In this document: in pieces, positions 60,127 through 64,000 of the stretch
How positions within the stretch are numbered: the stretch's first letter is position 1
How the letters are laid out: each line of letters begins with the position of its first letter
Source of the DNA: DASYSL01 sp036003365
Lineage (GTDB): Bacteria; Eisenbacteria; RBG-16-71-46; DASYSL01
Direction: 5' to 3'
DNA: 64,000 bases
NCBI GenBank assembly: GCA_036003365.1
Contig: DASYSL010000086.1
Location: 7,268 to 71,267, forward strand
Notes under the pieces: generated by a model
What the model saw: the letters and a program-made list of their open reading frames with translations, nothing else
Database searches by the model: none
Told to the model about the DNA's origin: nothing
Program-made: the position numbers and the translations under genes

Positions 60127-60461
60127 GCGGGCAGCACCGGCGGCTCGACCGCCTCGGCTACCCAGCGCGCGTAGATCTCGGACACGCGCGCCGCGGGCAC
60201 GGCGACGAACTCGGGACACTCGTAGGGATGAAGCTCGAGCAGCCGCTCTTCGAGCGCGGCCAGCACGGGCCCGGTGGTCTTGAACAGGAGCACGGTCTCC
60301 TCGTCGCGGCGCGGCTCGTCCTTCCACGTATAGAAAGAAACCGCGCCCGGAAGCACGGTGGCGCAGGCCGCCAAGCGCTCGTCCACGAGCCTACGACCCA
60401 GACGCTCGGCGTCCTCGCGCGTGCCGCACGTCGTCCATACGAGATGAATGGCCGGGAGCAT
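60123..60461 (-). CDS. cutA: CutA1 divalent-ion tolerance protein
   Basis: 112 residues from ATG 60461, with CGGAGG eight bases upstream. The ferredoxin-like trimer family signature is complete: TTCGTREDAERLGRRLVDERLAACATV, the strand SFYTWKDE, and LHPYECPEFVAVP with the conserved ECPE. CutA1 proteins bind Cu2+ and other divalent ions; the physiological role is unsettled. Translationally coupled to tsaD. Confidence 0.94.
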   Translation of the reverse strand: MLPAIHLVWTTCGTREDAERLGRRLVDERLAACATVLPGAVSFYTWKDEPRRDEETVLLFKTTGPVLAALEERLLELHPYECPEFVAVPAARVSEIYARWVAEAVEPPVLPA

Positions 60462-60543
60462 GAAAAACGCCTCCGAATTGCGTTCGCGAAGGGGTGATGG
60501 GAGCGAGGAAGGAAGGAGTTTCGCGAACGGCGCGGAGCCGCGA

Positions 60544-61134
60544 TCAGCGATAGGTCGCCTTCACCGCGCCCCAGGTGAAGTCTAGCACGGCCACGGTGTT
60601 GCAGTCCTGGCCGAGCTGGGCGCTGATGAGCGAGCGATCGTTGGCGTCGGTGACGCCGTCGCAATTGTAGTCGCCGGCGAGGGCGTTCGAAGGCAGTGCG
60701 GAGTGCGCCGTGACGTCGGCCGCGGTGACGGCGAGGTCGCCAGTCAGGTCGGTCGAGCGCGCGTGCGCGATCACGATCACCGAGCCCATCGCGCCCACCA
60801 CGACGTAGCCCGAGGTCTGGCCGCCGCCCTTGATGTGGAAGGTCACCGAGCCCGAGGCGTTGGTGGTGCCGACGACGCGCCGGTCGTGGTCCGGATCGGA
60901 GGCGTCGCAGAGATTCATGCCGCCCGCCGTGCCGAAGTCGAGCACGACCTGCACATTGGCAACCGGAGCCGCCGACTCGTCCTTCACCACGACCGTGTAC
61001 GAGAAGATACCGGCCGGCGAAAGCACGAGACAGGTGTCGGCGATGCAATTGCGCGGGTCGGGCACGCCGGCATGGGCCAGCGTGGCGGCTCCGACTCCGA
61101 GCCCGAGCATCGCGAGAAGCGCGCGGATTCTCAT
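60544..61134 (-). CDS. Small exported protein with dockerin-like domain
   Basis: 196 residues from ATG 61134; no good ribosome site, so it may be read by coupling to the gene 8 bp upstream. A signal peptide (MRIRALLAMLGLGVGAATLA, cleavage near AHAG) precedes an Ig-like segment with paired cysteines (CIADTCLVLSPAG), VVVKDESAAPVANVQVVLDF and ASGSVTFHIKGGG. At the C-terminus two calcium-loop helices, DLTGDLAVTAADV and DYNCDGVTDANDRSLI, form a type I dockerin-like pair. Dockerins bind cohesins or, outside cellulosomes, unknown surface partners; no cohesin gene is in the window. Confidence 0.82.
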   Translation of the reverse strand: MRIRALLAMLGLGVGAATLAHAGVPDPRNCIADTCLVLSPAGIFSYTVVVKDESAAPVANVQVVLDFGTAGGMNLCDASDPDHDRRVVGTTNASGSVTFHIKGGGQTSGYVVVGAMGSVIVIAHARSTDLTGDLAVTAADVTAHSALPSNALAGDYNCDGVTDANDRSLISAQLGQDCNTVAVLDFTWGAVKATYR

Positions 61135-61141
61135 GACACGG

Positions 61142-61468
61142 TTATCGGCTCGTGCCGCCGGTTTCCTCACCGGCCAGGAGCGTCTTGGGTTCGGGGGGCA
61201 GTGGATAATGTTGGTCGACATCGCGGTGGGCATAGAGGCCCATGGCCTCGCGTTGCAAAAGGAGAGCATGTCGGCGGTCCCTCGCGTGGCGATACGCCGC
61301 CGCATACGCGAAGGCCGCCTCGCGATCTCCTGCGACGGCGGCCCGATATTGCTTCCATGCTTCTTTGCACGCCCGCTCGAGCGCGTCCCCGGCCTTGCCG
61401 AGCGAGCGCGCTTTCTCCTGGCGGATCTCTTTTTCGATGGGCGCTTCATCTTTGGAACGGTCCGGCAT
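61142..61468 (-). CDS. Small charged helical protein of unknown function
   Basis: 108 residues from ATG 61468, 9 bp after the atpC stop, without a strong Shine-Dalgarno. The product is predicted largely helical and rich in Ala, Arg, Glu and Lys (EKEIRQEKARSLGKAGDALE, YAAAYRHARDRRHALLLQRE), ending in a Pro/Gly segment. Its composition is protein-like and its position in the atp run supports expression. I recognise no family. It might be a chance frame, but spacing on both sides fits an operon gene. Confidence 0.6.
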   Translation of the reverse strand: MPDRSKDEAPIEKEIRQEKARSLGKAGDALERACKEAWKQYRAAVAGDREAAFAYAAAYRHARDRRHALLLQREAMGLYAHRDVDQHYPLPPEPKTLLAGEETGGTSR

Positions 61469-61477
61469 GATGCCAGT

Positions 61478-61750
61478 CTAGCTTGTCGGCCCTGCCTCCA
61501 CCGCATCGGCCAGCACGCGCGCCGAGTTGTCGCTCACTTCCAGGAAGCCGCCGGTGACGTGGAATTCCTGCTCGCGGCCGTCAGGCGTGCGCACCGCCAG
61601 GCGGCCGGGCTTGAGGCTGGTGAGCAAGGGCGCGTGATGAGCCAGAACGCCGAGGTAGCCCTCGCTGCCCGGCGCCAGCAGATGGATGGCCTCGCCTTCG
61701 AAGACCGTGCGCTCGGGCGTCAGCACCGTGACGTGAAAGGGAGTCGCCAT
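61478..61750 (-). CDS. atpC: F1F0 ATP synthase epsilon subunit (short form)
   Basis: 90 residues from ATG 61750, four bp after atpD. The beta-sandwich domain is complete: FHVTVLTPERTVFEGEA, GSEGYLGVLAHHAPLLTSL and FHVTGGFLEVSDNSARVLAD. The C-terminal helical hairpin, which in many bacteria inhibits ATP hydrolysis, is missing altogether. Short epsilon subunits of this kind are known in several lineages. It couples the F1 central stalk to the c-ring. Confidence 0.94.
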   Translation of the reverse strand: MATPFHVTVLTPERTVFEGEAIHLLAPGSEGYLGVLAHHAPLLTSLKPGRLAVRTPDGREQEFHVTGGFLEVSDNSARVLADAVEAGPTS

Positions 61751-61754
61751 GCGC

Positions 61755-64000
<2,246 letters not shown>

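Overview
The window is GC-rich, densely packed bacterial chromosome with almost no mobile DNA. Several traits point to a diderm, environmental lineage of the FCB type, such as Candidatus Eisenbacteria: exported proteins ending in a FlgD-like beta domain, a DUF222/HNH-type endonuclease, PPDK, M16 peptidase pairs and large lipoproteins with Ig-like segments. This placement is inference from gene style, not from a marker gene. Nearly all genes lie on the minus strand, and at least a dozen neighbours overlap by exactly 4 bp (NTGA).

Layout. 1-7.4 kb: a partial HNH nuclease, a DUF1003 membrane protein, ppdK, and a divergent exported M1 aminopeptidase. 7.4-18.1 kb: a minus-strand run of class III aminotransferase, asparaginase, subtilase, a catalytic/non-catalytic M16 pair, two core-MetE paralogues and an exported SPOR-like protein. 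It looks like a peptide and amino-acid utilisation block. 18.1-28.4 kb: surface proteins. These are an operon of two lipoproteins and an exported FlgD-tailed protein, and a 1420-residue exported protein with a strong terminator. 28.4-29.1 kb holds no convincing gene.

29.1-41.4 kb is one long co-directional run: threonine aldolase, nadE, rsmI, a CDP-alcohol phosphatidyltransferase, ino1, tmk, an S41 protease, a HAD phosphatase, dus, larB, larC and a double-domain ECF-type ATPase. It combines phosphatidylinositol synthesis with nickel-pincer cofactor synthesis. 41.7-47.8 kb: a YugP-type protease (plus strand), HU, a degenerate ketol-acid reductoisomerase homologue, a TPR protein and priA. 47.9-54.3 kb: a four-gene signalling operon of a REC-GGDEF-like regulator, two GAF/histidine-kinase/GAF/degenerate HD-GYP proteins and a stand-alone receiver. 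54.5-57 kb: an FG-GAP repeat protein. 57.2-59.1 kb: a GT-C glycosyltransferase bracketed by two copies of the 3' end of tsaD. 59.1-64 kb: tsaD, cutA, a dockerin-like exported protein, a small unknown gene, and atpC-atpD-atpG running off the right edge.

The most unusual items are the duplicated tsaD tail around the glycosyltransferase, the twin kinases whose HD-GYP domains have lost the HD residues, a ketol-acid reductoisomerase relative lacking its catalytic lysine, the paired core-MetE proteins of which one has lost the zinc site, and two genes whose conserved N-termini can only be reached from a CTG start overlapping the upstream stop codon.
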